From Pseudomonas guariconensis (lineage in GTDB: Bacteria > Pseudomonadota > Gammaproteobacteria > Pseudomonadales > Pseudomonadaceae): a stretch of 64,000 nt of DNA. The notes beneath the pieces were generated by a model that saw only the letters and a list, made by a program, of their open reading frames with translations, was not told where the DNA came from and ran no database searches. Location: contig NZ_JAMYBK010000013.1 of NCBI RefSeq assembly GCF_024127895.1, positions 62,001 through 126,000 of the forward strand, in the 5' to 3' direction. Positions 43,404 through 52,253 of the stretch are shown here, one piece after another; the first letter of the stretch is position 1, and every line of letters starts with the position of its first letter. The position numbers and the translations under genes are program-made.

Positions 43404-43654
43404 CATCACCAGTATCTGGAGCGAATGAAGCGATACTGGGGGCAAGCCTGCGATCACGTTGCCTTCTGGTCAGTACGGTAATTGCCCTGGTTACATTTCT
43501 GGGATCTCGGCTACGGAGGGGATTATTGAGTGCAGAAGAAATTAGCAAGTTCCCGCCTGGTTTGAGGTGTAGAATGCAAATAGCGTTTTGGCTGATAACG
43601 ATTGACTGTCTCTGGTTTTTTCTCGGGTGCCTGGTGATAGAACGACAAGGCTGA
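43404..43654 (+). pseudogene. frameshifted, 5'-truncated second copy of the small membrane protein
   Basis: Reading 43410 onward gives QYLERMKRYW, matching PYLEQMKNSL (residues 54-63) of the preceding protein. After a run of five Gs (43438-43442) the match moves to the next frame, giving RRGLLSAEEISKFP against RRGLVSLEELKGFP, a final hydrophobic segment and a TGA at 43652. A single lost G explains the break. The N-terminal membrane segment is missing. It is a diverged tandem duplicate that has decayed. Confidence 0.65.
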
Positions 43655-43661
43655 TTTGTCA

Positions 43662-43772
43662 TTACGTCACGTTGCCACGGTTGAGTTCCCAGTTTTCGCT
43701 CTCGAAGAAAAACGTCGCTTGTTCATCTTCACAGCCTTGACGTTCGACGGAGCCAGCGGCCTTGAGTCGCAT
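43662..43772 (-). CDS. possible small protein (36 aa)
   Basis: ATG at 43772 opens a 36-codon frame with the aromatic/acidic core EDEQATFFFESENWELNRG, ending at 43662, convergent with the pseudogene. There is no clear Shine-Dalgarno. Its protein-like character is the only support. Confidence 0.27.
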   Translation of the reverse strand: MRLKAAGSVERQGCEDEQATFFFESENWELNRGNVT

Positions 43773-43793
43773 CGGTAATGGTCAAGCCCAGAG

Positions 43794-44879
43794 TCAGACC
43801 CGCATATGCGGGTCTTTCTTTTCTTCATTCCTTGATTTGCTGTCAACCGCTGACGACGGCGCTTCTGGCTTTGCATCTTCGACAGTGGCCGCTACCGGAC
43901 TGGCATGCCCATCCCGCGTCCTGACCAACGACAACACCACCCCACCCAGCAGCAACCCGAACGTCACCCCCAGCGACAACAGCGCCGGCACCTTGCCCAC
44001 CAGCCCATGGTAGAAGATCTTGCAGCCAATGAAGATCAGCACCAGGGCCAGTGCGTACTTGAGATAGACGAAACGGTGCATCAGCGCCGCGAGGGCGAAG
44101 TACAGCGAGCGCAGGCCGAGGATGGCGAAGATGTTCGAGGTATAGACGATGAACGGGTCCTGGGTGATGGCGAAGATCGCCGGCACGCTGTCGACGGCGA
44201 ACACCAGGTCGGCCAGCTCGATCAGCACCAGGGCCAGGAACAGCGGGGTGGCATAGCGCAAGGCCTTGTGCGTTCCTGGTGGGGTGAGGCGGACGAAGAA
44301 GTGCGCGCCGTGGAGTTGGTCGGTCACCCGCATGTGTCGGCGCACGAAGCGCAGTACCGGGTTGTTGGCCAGGTCCGGATGGCTCTCCTGGCGCGAGAAG
44401 GCCATCTTCACCCCGGTGAACAGCAGGAAGGCGCCGAACAGGTACAGCACCCAGGCGAAGTTCTGCACCAGCGCCGCCCCCACGCCGATCATGATCGCCC
44501 GCAGGAACACCACCCCGAGGATGCCCCAGAACAGCACCCGGTGCTGGTAGCGGCGAGGGATGGCGAAGAAGCCGAAGATCATCGCCATGACGAACACATT
44601 GTCCATCGACAACGATTGTTCCACCAGGAACCCGGTATAGAACTCCAGGGCCGACTGGGCGCCCAGTTCGTACCAGACCCATGCGCCGAACAGCACGCCG
44701 ACGCTGAAATAGCCTGAGTACAACAGCAGGCTTTCACGCATCTCGATCTCGCGGTTCTCACGGTGCAGCACGCCCAGGTCCAGGACCAGCAGGCCGACGA
44801 CGATAGCGATGAACACCAGCCACAACCAGGTGCTGGTGCCGAGGAAAGAAGTCGTGAGGAATGTCTGTAGAGCCGCCAT
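43794..44879 (-). CDS. TerC-family integral membrane protein
   Basis: This 361-aa protein has about nine membrane segments and the TerC signature acidic residues (GFLVEQSLSMDNVFVMAMIF and ELADLVFAVDSVPAIFAIT), which bind divalent metal. The family (TerC/Alx/YceF) exports or meters Mn2+ and supports tellurite tolerance. The ATG at 44879 follows a strong AAGGAGGGG. The charged tail ends DPHMRV, encoded inside a 20-bp palindrome that serves the opposite strand as a terminator. Confidence 0.9.
   Translation of the reverse strand: MAALQTFLTTSFLGTSTWLWLVFIAIVVGLLVLDLGVLHRENREIEMRESLLLYSGYFSVGVLFGAWVWYELGAQSALEFYTGFLVEQSLSMDNVFVMAMIFGFFAIPRRYQHRVLFWGILGVVFLRAIMIGVGAALVQNFAWVLYLFGAFLLFTGVKMAFSRQESHPDLANNPVLRFVRRHMRVTDQLHGAHFFVRLTPPGTHKALRYATPLFLALVLIELADLVFAVDSVPAIFAITQDPFIVYTSNIFAILGLRSLYFALAALMHRFVYLKYALALVLIFIGCKIFYHGLVGKVPALLSLGVTFGLLLGGVVLSLVRTRDGHASPVAATVEDAKPEAPSSAVDSKSRNEEKKDPHMRV
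43796..43824 (+). terminator. rho-independent terminator overlapping the end of terC
   Basis: The 20-bp perfect palindrome AGACCCGCATATGCGGGTCT (43796-43815) is followed by TTCTTTTC on the plus strand, a good intrinsic terminator for transcripts from the 42.8-43.6 kb locus. It lies within the last codons and stop of terC on the other strand. Confidence 0.7.
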
Positions 44880-45042
44880 AGCCCCTCCTTGATTGTCGAC
44901 GTTGCATGGCAACAGTGATTCCGACATGGCGGCTCGGCAGCCGTCAGAGGGGCCCGGCATCACATGGGCTTGAGCCTAGACCTGTTTTGCCAGGAATGCC
45001 GACCGATGTGCTGTTACATTTTTTTGCCTGGATCCAATATTT

Positions 45043-45061
45043 GAGATTAATTCCCAATTGT
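45043..45061. promoter_or_regulatory. probable Fur box upstream of siderophore receptor
   Basis: GAGATTAATTCCCAATTGT fits the Pseudomonas Fur-site pattern (GAGAATAATTCTCATTTGT) closely. It sits in an AT-rich stretch of the 327-base gap 44880-45206, about 145 bases before the receptor start. No other gene is visible in that gap. Confidence 0.55.
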
Positions 45062-45206
45062 AAATAAATCGTGAAAAACATTAAGATTCGTTCCGGCCTG
45101 CCGCAGAGCGGGCATGCCGTTCGGCAATGCATTCAAAACCAAGAATAAATCCCGTGATGAGCCCCCAAACGTATCGAGCAAACAGATCAACTAGGGGTCA
45201 ACAAGC

Positions 45207-47444
45207 GTGCAACAGCACCACTCTCTGAACGCGGTCCACCTGGCAGGGAATGCCGTCACCGTTCGCTTGCGGCGCCAGCCGCTGGCATTGGCCGTTCTTG
45301 CGGCAAGCCTGGCCGCACCGAGCAGCATGGCCTGGGCCGAGGACGCCAGCAGCAAGGGCCCTCTGGAGCTGGGCGCCACCGCCATCACCGACACTCGCCT
45401 GGGCGAGATTACCGAGGGCAGCCGCTCCTACACCACCGGCGCTACCCGTACCGCCACGCGCATGGCCCTGTCGCCGCGGGAAACGCCACAGTCAGTGAGC
45501 GTGATCACCCGCCAGCAAATGGACGACCAGAACCTCACCAGCATCAGTGACGTACTCGGCAAGACGCCCGGTGTGACCGTCACCAAGCTCGACAGCAACC
45601 GCACCAGCTTCCAGGCCCGTGGCTTCGAGATCGATAACTTCCAGATCGATGGCGTTCCGGCGGCGTTTCGCTTCGGCAACGGCATCGACCAGACCGACAT
45701 GGTCATCTACGACCGCGTCGAGGTGCTGCGTGGCGCCACCGGCCTGCTCAGCGGCTTCGGCAGCCCTTCGGCCACCGTCAACCTGGTGCGCAAGCGGCCG
45801 ACCCGCGAGCTCTCCGGCTATGCCTCCCTCGGTGCCGGCAGTTGGGACACCTACCGTGGCGAGTTCGACATCGGTGGCGCACTGACGCCGGGCGGCAACG
45901 TGCGCGGACGCTTCGTCACCGCCTATGAGGACAGCCAGTCGTTCATGGACAACCTGTCCGAGAAGAAGCAGGTGATGTACGGCATCGTCGAGGCCGACCT
46001 GTCGGAAGACACCCTGCTCAGCGTCGGGCTCAGCCGTCAGACCAATCGCCCGGAAGGTTCTTCGTGGGGGCCGTCGACGCCGCTGCTGGATAACAATGGT
46101 AACGACTTCGCCATGTCGCGCTCGTTCAACCCCGCCGCCAAGTGGAGCCAGTGGGACAACACCGCCGACAACCTGTTCGTCACCCTCGAGCAGCGCCTGG
46201 CCAACGACTGGACGATCAAGGCCTCGGCCAGCCGTACCGAAACCGATTCGCCGGCCACCCTGGGCTCGGCGGCCAGTGGCTTTCCCGATGCGGCCACCGG
46301 TGGTGGCATGGGCGTATGGCTGGGGCGCTACCGCTACAAGACCGACCAGAACGCCTACGACCTGTATGCCAGCGGCCCGTTCCAGTTGCTGGGCCGCGAG
46401 CACGAGTTGGTGGCCGGGATTTCCCACCGTGATATCCGCGCCCACGAGGACAATTGGCCGTTCTTTTTCGGCAGCGCCAATATCTACCAGTGGGCCGGCG
46501 ATTTCCCTGAGCCGGACTGGGGGCGCCCGCTCACCAAGGTCGATACTCGACTGCGTGAAGAGGCTGCCTACCTGACCGCCCGTTTCAAGCCAACCGACAA
46601 GCTCTCGGTGATCGTCGGTAGCCGCCTGTCCAACTGGGAACTGGACAGCACGCGCCTGACCACCGCGACCGACCAGCGCGAGAAGGTCCAGGACCTGGAG
46701 GAGAATGGCGTGGTCGTGCCCTATGCCGGGGTGGTCTACGACCTGAACGACACCTGGTCGGTCTACGGCAGCTACACCAGCATCTTCAAGCCCCATGAAA
46801 GCGAACAGGACGCCAGCGGCAAGATGATCGAGCCGGAGGAGGGCGATGCCTACGAGTTGGGGATCAAGAGCGAGTTCTTCGACGGCCGCCTGAATGCCAG
46901 CCTGGCGCTGTTCGAGGTGCAGCAGGACAACCTCGCGGAGTTCGCGGCGACCGACCCTGTGACCAACCGTGGCATCTACCGCTCGATCCAGGGCGCCAAG
47001 ACCCGTGGCTTCGAACTGGAAGTGGCCGGCGAGCTGACCCCGGACTGGCACGTGCAAGGGGGCTTCACCCATCGCATCACCCGGGATGGCGACGACCACA
47101 AGATCTCCACCATCGAGCCGGAGAACCTGCTGCGCCTGTCCACCACCTACCGCCTGCCGGGCGTATGGAACAAGCTGACCGTCGGCGGTTCGGCCAACTG
47201 GCAGAGCAAGGTGTGGAAGGACCTGGACAGCCCGGCAGGCAACGGCGAAACCGAACGCTACACCCAGTCGAGCTACCTGATCCTCGATGCCATGGCCAGG
47301 TACCAGGTGACCGACCAGCTGTCGGTGACCCTGAACGGCAACAACCTGACCGACAAGAAGTACTTCAACAACCTGGGCTTCTACAACGGTGGCTACTACG
47401 GTGACCCGCGCAATTTCATGTTGACCACGCGGTACGACTTCTAA
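45207..47444 (+). CDS. TonB-dependent siderophore receptor
   Basis: This 745-aa protein has a long signal peptide ending SSMAWA (about residue 44). The plug covers about residues 75-190 (RETPQSVSVITRQQMDDQNL, RVEVLRGATGLLSGFGSPSATVNLVRKRPT), followed by a barrel ending in the Phe of TRYDF. The R-E-T-P-Q-S-V-S-V-I-T-R pattern is that of hydroxamate/pyoverdine-type ferric siderophore receptors. It lacks the STN signalling domain, so it does not drive an anti-sigma factor. The start is a GTG at 45207 with AGGGG upstream. Fur control is likely. Confidence 0.92.
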   Translation: MQQHHSLNAVHLAGNAVTVRLRRQPLALAVLAASLAAPSSMAWAEDASSKGPLELGATAITDTRLGEITEGSRSYTTGATRTATRMALSPRETPQSVSVITRQQMDDQNLTSISDVLGKTPGVTVTKLDSNRTSFQARGFEIDNFQIDGVPAAFRFGNGIDQTDMVIYDRVEVLRGATGLLSGFGSPSATVNLVRKRPTRELSGYASLGAGSWDTYRGEFDIGGALTPGGNVRGRFVTAYEDSQSFMDNLSEKKQVMYGIVEADLSEDTLLSVGLSRQTNRPEGSSWGPSTPLLDNNGNDFAMSRSFNPAAKWSQWDNTADNLFVTLEQRLANDWTIKASASRTETDSPATLGSAASGFPDAATGGGMGVWLGRYRYKTDQNAYDLYASGPFQLLGREHELVAGISHRDIRAHEDNWPFFFGSANIYQWAGDFPEPDWGRPLTKVDTRLREEAAYLTARFKPTDKLSVIVGSRLSNWELDSTRLTTATDQREKVQDLEENGVVVPYAGVVYDLNDTWSVYGSYTSIFKPHESEQDASGKMIEPEEGDAYELGIKSEFFDGRLNASLALFEVQQDNLAEFAATDPVTNRGIYRSIQGAKTRGFELEVAGELTPDWHVQGGFTHRITRDGDDHKISTIEPENLLRLSTTYRLPGVWNKLTVGGSANWQSKVWKDLDSPAGNGETERYTQSSYLILDAMARYQVTDQLSVTLNGNNLTDKKYFNNLGFYNGGYYGDPRNFMLTTRYDF

Positions 47445-47460
47445 AGGCCCAGCGCTTTTC

Positions 47461-47479
47461 GGGGCCGCTGTGCGGCCCC
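47461..47479. terminator. bidirectional hairpin between convergent genes
   Basis: GGGGCCGC-TGT-GCGGCCCC, a perfect 8-bp stem, lies 17 bases after the receptor stop and 12 bases from the end of the convergent PstS-OmpA gene. Confidence 0.6.
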
Positions 47480-47490
47480 GTTCGCAACGT

Positions 47491-48816
47491 TCAGTACACC
47501 CACACCTCGACCCGACGGTTGCGCAGGCGTCCCTGCTCGACGTCGTTGTCGGCCACCGGCAGCTCATCCCCCATGCCGGTCACCTCCCTGGTTTCCACCC
47601 CATCCCGGGCCAGTTCCCGGCGTACCGCCATCGCCCGCAGGCGCGAGAGCAGGGCAGCGCGCCCCGGGGTGTCCTTGGGGTCGCCAAAGCCCACCAGCAC
47701 CACCTTGCGCTGCAGCTTGCCGGCCTGGCGCAGGTAATCGGCGACCCGCTGTACATCGCGCTGGGCCTTGCTGTCGAGGCTGGCGCTGCCCTCCTGGAAG
47801 CGAAAGTTGACGCTCAGGCGTTGTGCCTCGCCGGCCAGGGCCTGGTAGCGGGGCGGCATGTTGGCCTGGATCGGCACGGGCAGGGCCTTGACCTGTTGGG
47901 AGACGAATCCCTGGTCGGCGACGATGGCCTGGCCGGCGGGGCCTTGGGTGAATTCGACCAGGGCTTGGGCCAGGGGGCGGGCATTGGTGGGCAGGTAGAA
48001 GTACAGCCGTCGTGTCAGCGGATAGTCTTCGCTGGCCACCAGGGCGCGTCTGGGCAGCATGGCCGGCGCGTCGCCTTCGGCGATGGCCAGGACCTTGGCC
48101 CCATGCACCGTGGCCAGGCTGCTGAAGCCGATGCCCTGGCGGTCGGCCCTGACCCGCTCGGCCAGCGTTTCGCTGGATTCGAAGCGTTGCACCTGGGCGG
48201 CCAGTTCGCTGTGGTGCGGGTCGAGCACCAGCGCCTTGAAGGTCTCGAAGGTGCCGGAGCGGTCGTCGCGCGCGTACAGGCGGATCGCTCCGCCGGGTAC
48301 GCCCAGCTGTTCCCAGCGTTGTACCTGGCCGGAGAACACCTGTGCCAGTTGCGTGATGGTCAGTTGTGCCAGCGGGTTGTCGGGGTGGACGATCACCGCC
48401 ACGCCGTCCAGGCCAATGACGTGCTCCGACCGGCTGCTGCGCAGGTTGCCCAGGCTCCGTAGGCGCTGCGCCTCGTCGTCGCTGATCGAGCGCGAGGCGG
48501 CAGCCAGGTCCGCCTCGCCACTCGCCAAGGCAGTGAAGCCGGTGCTGGAGCCGTGGGCGGCGATCGTGATGCGCACGGGGTGGCCTTGGCTGTCACGGGC
48601 GCGAATCTCGCTTTCATTGGCCACGGCCCCAGGCGTCTGCTCGATGGCCATGGCACCTTGGGCACGCAGCAAGCCTTGCACGAGCGCCGGTGCCAGGCCC
48701 GCGCCGATGGTGTTGGAGCCCTGGATGCGCAGCTGCGCCGGCTCGGCCAGGGCCAGCAGGGGGAACAGGTAGAGCAACAGGGCGAGGAAGCGGGGCATGC
48801 CGGAGGCCTTTGGCAT
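47491..48816 (-). CDS. PstS-like substrate-binding domain fused to OmpA peptidoglycan-binding domain
   Basis: This 441-aa exported protein has a signal peptide (FLALLLYLFPLLALA). A phosphate-binding-protein-like domain follows (about 28-290: RIQGSNTIGAGLAPALV, AHGSSTGFTALASGEADLAAASR, the RDDRSGTFETFK loop). A C-terminal OmpA domain (about 325-441) ends GRLRNRRVEVWVY with the peptidoglycan-contacting N-R-R. It would hold a PstS-type lobe at the cell wall. The start is 48816 or the ATG at 48798 (both fit a signal peptide). There are no pst transporter genes adjacent. Confidence 0.88.
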   Translation of the reverse strand: MPKASGMPRFLALLLYLFPLLALAEPAQLRIQGSNTIGAGLAPALVQGLLRAQGAMAIEQTPGAVANESEIRARDSQGHPVRITIAAHGSSTGFTALASGEADLAAASRSISDDEAQRLRSLGNLRSSRSEHVIGLDGVAVIVHPDNPLAQLTITQLAQVFSGQVQRWEQLGVPGGAIRLYARDDRSGTFETFKALVLDPHHSELAAQVQRFESSETLAERVRADRQGIGFSSLATVHGAKVLAIAEGDAPAMLPRRALVASEDYPLTRRLYFYLPTNARPLAQALVEFTQGPAGQAIVADQGFVSQQVKALPVPIQANMPPRYQALAGEAQRLSVNFRFQEGSASLDSKAQRDVQRVADYLRQAGKLQRKVVLVGFGDPKDTPGRAALLSRLRAMAVRRELARDGVETREVTGMGDELPVADNDVEQGRLRNRRVEVWVY

Positions 48817-48950
48817 GGAGTTGTCCCGCAGATTACGACAGTGGCGTGAACGTTGGGTGACAGTGGCAGCCATGAGGGCGGTGGTTCGATGACTCGACTT
48901 ACCCCGCGAATAGGCCAGCACTTCCAGGTGATTGAAGCACTGTGCCAATT

Positions 48951-49027
48951 GGGGCAGCTTTGCAGCCCTTTCGCGGCACAAGGCCGCTCCCACAGACTGA
49001 GGGCACTAACATGGGAGCGGCCTTGCC
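48951..49027. repeat. pair of inverted REP elements
   Basis: GGCAGCTTTGCAGCC followed by TTTCGCGGCACAAGGCCGCT and CCCACAG is a classic P. putida REP. The partner TGGGAGCGGCC (49012-49022) is the reverse complement of GGCCGCTCCCA (48982-48992), forming a two-unit inverted structure. It occupies most of the 314-base gap 48817-49130, which has no gene. Confidence 0.7.
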
Positions 49028-49094
49028 AGGGCGCCGGAACAGTCGGAAAAGGGATGCGTAACGACCCCAGCTTTGTGCGCCCTGCACAAACCAG

Positions 49095-49119
49095 AAGGGG
49101 CGCCTTCATGGCGCCCCTT
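49095..49119 (-). terminator. terminator of the carboxynorspermidine operon
   Basis: AAGGGGCGCC (49095-49104) and GGCGCCCCTT (49110-49119) form a perfect 10-bp stem with a 5-base loop, 11 bases after the dehydrogenase stop. Confidence 0.7.
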
Positions 49120-49130
49120 CGTCTTGCCGC

Positions 49131-50375
49131 TTAGGCTTCGGCGTCCCAGGGACGATCGCCTTTCTCATCCTTGACCCGGGTCGGCAGGCCCATCACGTCC
49201 AGCGCCTTGAGGAACGGCTCGGCCGACAGCTCCTCGACGTTGACCATGCGCTTGGCGTCCCAGTCGCCGCGGGCGACCAGCAGGGCGGCGGCCACCGGCG
49301 GTACGCCGGCGGTGTAGGAGATGCCCTGGCTGTCGGTCTCGGCGTAGGCTTGCTCGTGGTCGGCCACGTTGTAGATGAACACTTCGCGTGGCTGGCCGTC
49401 CTTGGTGCCCTTGACCAGGTCACCGATGCAGGTCTTGCCGGTGTAGCCCGGGGCCAGGGAGGCCGGGTCTGGCAGGACGGCCTTGACCACCTTCAGTGGC
49501 ACCACTTCCAGGCCTTCGGCGGTCTTGACCGGCTGCTCGGAGAGCAGGCCCAGGTTCTTCAGCACGGTGAACACATTGATGTAGTGCTCGCCGAAGCTCA
49601 TCCAGAAGCGGATGTTCGGCACGTCGAGGTTCTTCGACAGCGAATGGACTTCGTCGTGGCCGGTCAGGTAGAGGTTCTGCGAGCCCACGACCGGCAGGTC
49701 GTCGGTGCGCTTGACTTCGAACATCTTGTTGCTGGTCCACTGGCTGTTCTGCCAGCTCCAGACTTGCCCGGTGAATTCGCGGAAGTTGATCTCCGGGTCG
49801 AAATTGGTGGCGAAATACTTGCCATGGGAGCCCGCATTGACATCCAGGATGTCGATCGAATCAATGCGGTCGAAATACTGTTGTTGCGCAAGGGCGGCGT
49901 AGCTGTTCACCACACCCGGGTCGAAACCGACGCCGAGAATGGCGGTGATGTTCTTTTGTTGGCACTCTTCGAGGTGTTTCCACTCGTAGTTGCCGTACCA
50001 GGGCGGCGTCTCGCAGATCTTGCCCGGTTCTTCGTGGATGGCGGTGTCCAGGTAGGCGGCACCGGTATCGATGCAGGCACGCAGCACCGACATGTTGAGG
50101 AAGGCGGAACCGACGTTGATCACGATCTGCGATTCGGTCTCGCGGATCAGCGCCTTGGTCGCCTCGACATCGAGGGCATTGAGCGCGAAGGCCTGGATGT
50201 CGGCGGGCACCTTGAGGCTACCCTTGGCCTTGACGCTGTCGATGATGGCCTGGCATTTGGAGATGTTCCGCGACGCAATCGCAATACGACCGAGTTCGTC
50301 GTTATGCTGCGCGCACTTGTGGGCCACCACCTTGGCGACACCTCCTGCACCAATGATAAGAACGTTCTTCTTCAA
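49131..50375 (-). CDS. carboxynorspermidine/carboxyspermidine dehydrogenase
   Basis: This 414-aa protein of the saccharopine dehydrogenase fold has the N-terminal dinucleotide motif LIIGAGGVAKVVAHKC. Conserved blocks include the HEEPGKICETPPWYGNYEWK segment and GVGFDPGVVNSYAALAQ. It reductively condenses aspartate semialdehyde with a diamine to carboxy(nor)spermidine. It lies 32 bases after nspC in the same operon, giving the alternative polyamine route that does not use S-adenosylmethionine decarboxylase. Confidence 0.9.
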   Translation of the reverse strand: MKKNVLIIGAGGVAKVVAHKCAQHNDELGRIAIASRNISKCQAIIDSVKAKGSLKVPADIQAFALNALDVEATKALIRETESQIVINVGSAFLNMSVLRACIDTGAAYLDTAIHEEPGKICETPPWYGNYEWKHLEECQQKNITAILGVGFDPGVVNSYAALAQQQYFDRIDSIDILDVNAGSHGKYFATNFDPEINFREFTGQVWSWQNSQWTSNKMFEVKRTDDLPVVGSQNLYLTGHDEVHSLSKNLDVPNIRFWMSFGEHYINVFTVLKNLGLLSEQPVKTAEGLEVVPLKVVKAVLPDPASLAPGYTGKTCIGDLVKGTKDGQPREVFIYNVADHEQAYAETDSQGISYTAGVPPVAAALLVARGDWDAKRMVNVEELSAEPFLKALDVMGLPTRVKDEKGDRPWDAEA

Positions 50376-50407
50376 TTTAACCCTTTCTCCTTACTGAAGG
50401 CCTGTCG

Positions 50408-51505
50408 TCAGGACAGGCTGGACACGTAGTCTTCGAAACCGAACTCGCGAACCACCTCGACGCTGCCGTCGAGCTGCTTGACCACGATGGCCGGCATCTT
50501 CAGACCGTTGAACCAGTTTTTCTTGACCATGGTGTAGCCCGCCGCGTCGATGAACGACAGGCGATCGCCGATGGCCAGCGGACGATCGAACTGGTACTCG
50601 CCGAAGATGTCACCGGCCAGGCACGACTTGCCGCAGACCATGTAGGTGTGCTCGCCGTCGTTGGGGGCCATCTTGGCGTTGAGGCGGTAGATCAGCAGGT
50701 CGAGCATGTGCGCTTCGATGGAGCTGTCGACCACGGCGAGGTGCTTGCCGTTGTACAGGGTGTCGAGCACGGTGACTTCCAGCGAGGCGCTCTGGGTGAT
50801 GGCCGCTTCGCCCGGCTCCAGGTACACCTGCACGCCGTACGTCTCGGAGAACGCCTTCAGGCGCGCGCAGAAGGCGTCCAGGGCGTAGTCCTCGCCGGTG
50901 AAGTGGATACCACCGCCCAGGCTGACCCACTCGACCTTGTGCAGCAGGTGGCCGAAGCGTTCCTCGATGTGCGAGAGCATCTTGTCGAACAGGCCGAAAT
51001 CACCGTTCTCGCAGTTGTTGTGGAACATGAAGCCGGAGATCTGCCCGATGACCTTCTCGATCTTGTCCGGGTCCCACTCGCCCAGGCGGCTGAACGGGCG
51101 CGCCGGGTCGGCCAGCAGGTAGTCGGAGCTGCTCACCTGTGGGTTGACCCGCAGGCCGCGGACCTTGCCTTCGGACTGCTCGGCGAAGCGCTGCAACTGG
51201 CCGATGGAGTTGAAGATGATCTTGTCGCAGTTGGCGAGCATTTCCTCGATCTCGTCGTCGGCCCAGGCCACGCTGTAGGCGTGGGTTTCGCCGGCGAACT
51301 TCTGGCGACCGAGCTTGAGCTCGTAGAGCGACGAAGAGGTGGTGCCATCCATGTACTGCTGCATCAGGTTGAACACCGACCAGGTGGCGAAGCACTTCAG
51401 TGCCAGCAGGGCCTTGGCCCCGGACTGCTCGCGCACGTAGGCAATCTTCTGCATGTTGCCCAGCAGCTTCTGTTTGTCGATGAGGTAATACGGCGTCTTG
51501 ATCAT
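50408..51505 (-). CDS. nspC: carboxynorspermidine decarboxylase
   Basis: This 365-aa PLP enzyme of the alanine racemase/ornithine decarboxylase fold has PLP lysine K37 (LALKCF), the SLGGGIHFTGEDYALDAF phosphate loop, EPGEAAI and the VCGKSCLAGDIFGEY catalytic block from the partner subunit. It produces spermidine or norspermidine. It is the first gene of a two-gene operon, and a GGCCGGCC palindrome lies just before its start. Confidence 0.92.
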   Translation of the reverse strand: MIKTPYYLIDKQKLLGNMQKIAYVREQSGAKALLALKCFATWSVFNLMQQYMDGTTSSSLYELKLGRQKFAGETHAYSVAWADDEIEEMLANCDKIIFNSIGQLQRFAEQSEGKVRGLRVNPQVSSSDYLLADPARPFSRLGEWDPDKIEKVIGQISGFMFHNNCENGDFGLFDKMLSHIEERFGHLLHKVEWVSLGGGIHFTGEDYALDAFCARLKAFSETYGVQVYLEPGEAAITQSASLEVTVLDTLYNGKHLAVVDSSIEAHMLDLLIYRLNAKMAPNDGEHTYMVCGKSCLAGDIFGEYQFDRPLAIGDRLSFIDAAGYTMVKKNWFNGLKMPAIVVKQLDGSVEVVREFGFEDYVSSLS

Positions 51506-51764
51506 TTAAAGGCCCCCGGCCAGGCCGGCCAAAAAAAGGACACGCATTGTGCCTTCACTTGCCGCATATCGAAAGGGCGCAAGGCGCATTTCGTCCGAGT
51601 TCTGTTGCAGGTTGCTACCACGGTGCCACCGCGTCTGTGCATGTGCCATCCCCAGGGCCCAGTTGAACAGGGCAATATGACACCGATATAACCGAGCCGA
51701 GGCGTTGCGAGGCCCATCGCAGGGTATGATTGCCGGGTCAATCCTCGATACCGGGAGCCTGTGC

Positions 51765-52223
51765 ATGAAGGTCGGCGTCATCTCCGATACCCATGGCCTG
51801 CTGCGACCTGAAGCGCTCGCGGCGCTGCAAGGCTGCGAGCTGATCGTCCATGCCGGCGACATCGGCAAACCGCAGATACTCGATGCCCTGGCGGCACTGG
51901 CCCCCCTGCAGGTGGTGCGGGGCAACAACGATCTCGGGTTGCCCTGGGCCGAGGCGCTGGAGGACGTGCGCCAGTTCGACATGGGGGGATGGACGACCCT
52001 GCTGGTGCACGACAAGGCCGACGTGCCCGACACGCTCGCCAGGGACGTGCGGGTGGTGATCACCGGGCATTCCCATAAGCCGTGCATCGACTGGCGCGAA
52101 GGGCGGCTTTATCTCAACCCGGGCAGTGCCGGGCCCAGGCGCTTCAAGTTGCCGGTGAGCGTTGCGTTGCTCGAGGTGAGTGCACGCGAGGTGGCGCCGA
52201 GGATCGTCAATTTGCTGGAGTGA
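51765..52223 (+). CDS. YfcE/MJ0936-type metallophosphoesterase
   Basis: This 152-aa protein carries the calcineurin-like motif series: ISDTHG (about residue 6), HAGDIG, GNND, and ITGHSHKP with a final NPGSAGPRR. It hydrolyses phosphodiesters or cyclic nucleotides using Mn2+. The start at 51765 has GGGAG upstream, and the longer frame is rejected. It is convergent with ridA; a short CCGTG/CACGG stem lies between them. Confidence 0.92.
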   Translation: MKVGVISDTHGLLRPEALAALQGCELIVHAGDIGKPQILDALAALAPLQVVRGNNDLGLPWAEALEDVRQFDMGGWTTLLVHDKADVPDTLARDVRVVITGHSHKPCIDWREGRLYLNPGSAGPRRFKLPVSVALLEVSAREVAPRIVNLLE

Positions 52224-52253
52224 AAGGGCCGTGGCTCCAACACGGTGTGGGGA

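Noticed and set aside
44880..45000. Possible manganese (yybP-ykoY) riboswitch before terC
   Set aside because: I could not find the conserved core elements; the leader is short and shows only a strong ribosome-binding site.
45492..47567. A 691-codon minus-strand open frame
   Set aside because: It is antisense to the siderophore receptor, and the receptor's plug and barrel motifs are clear on the other strand.
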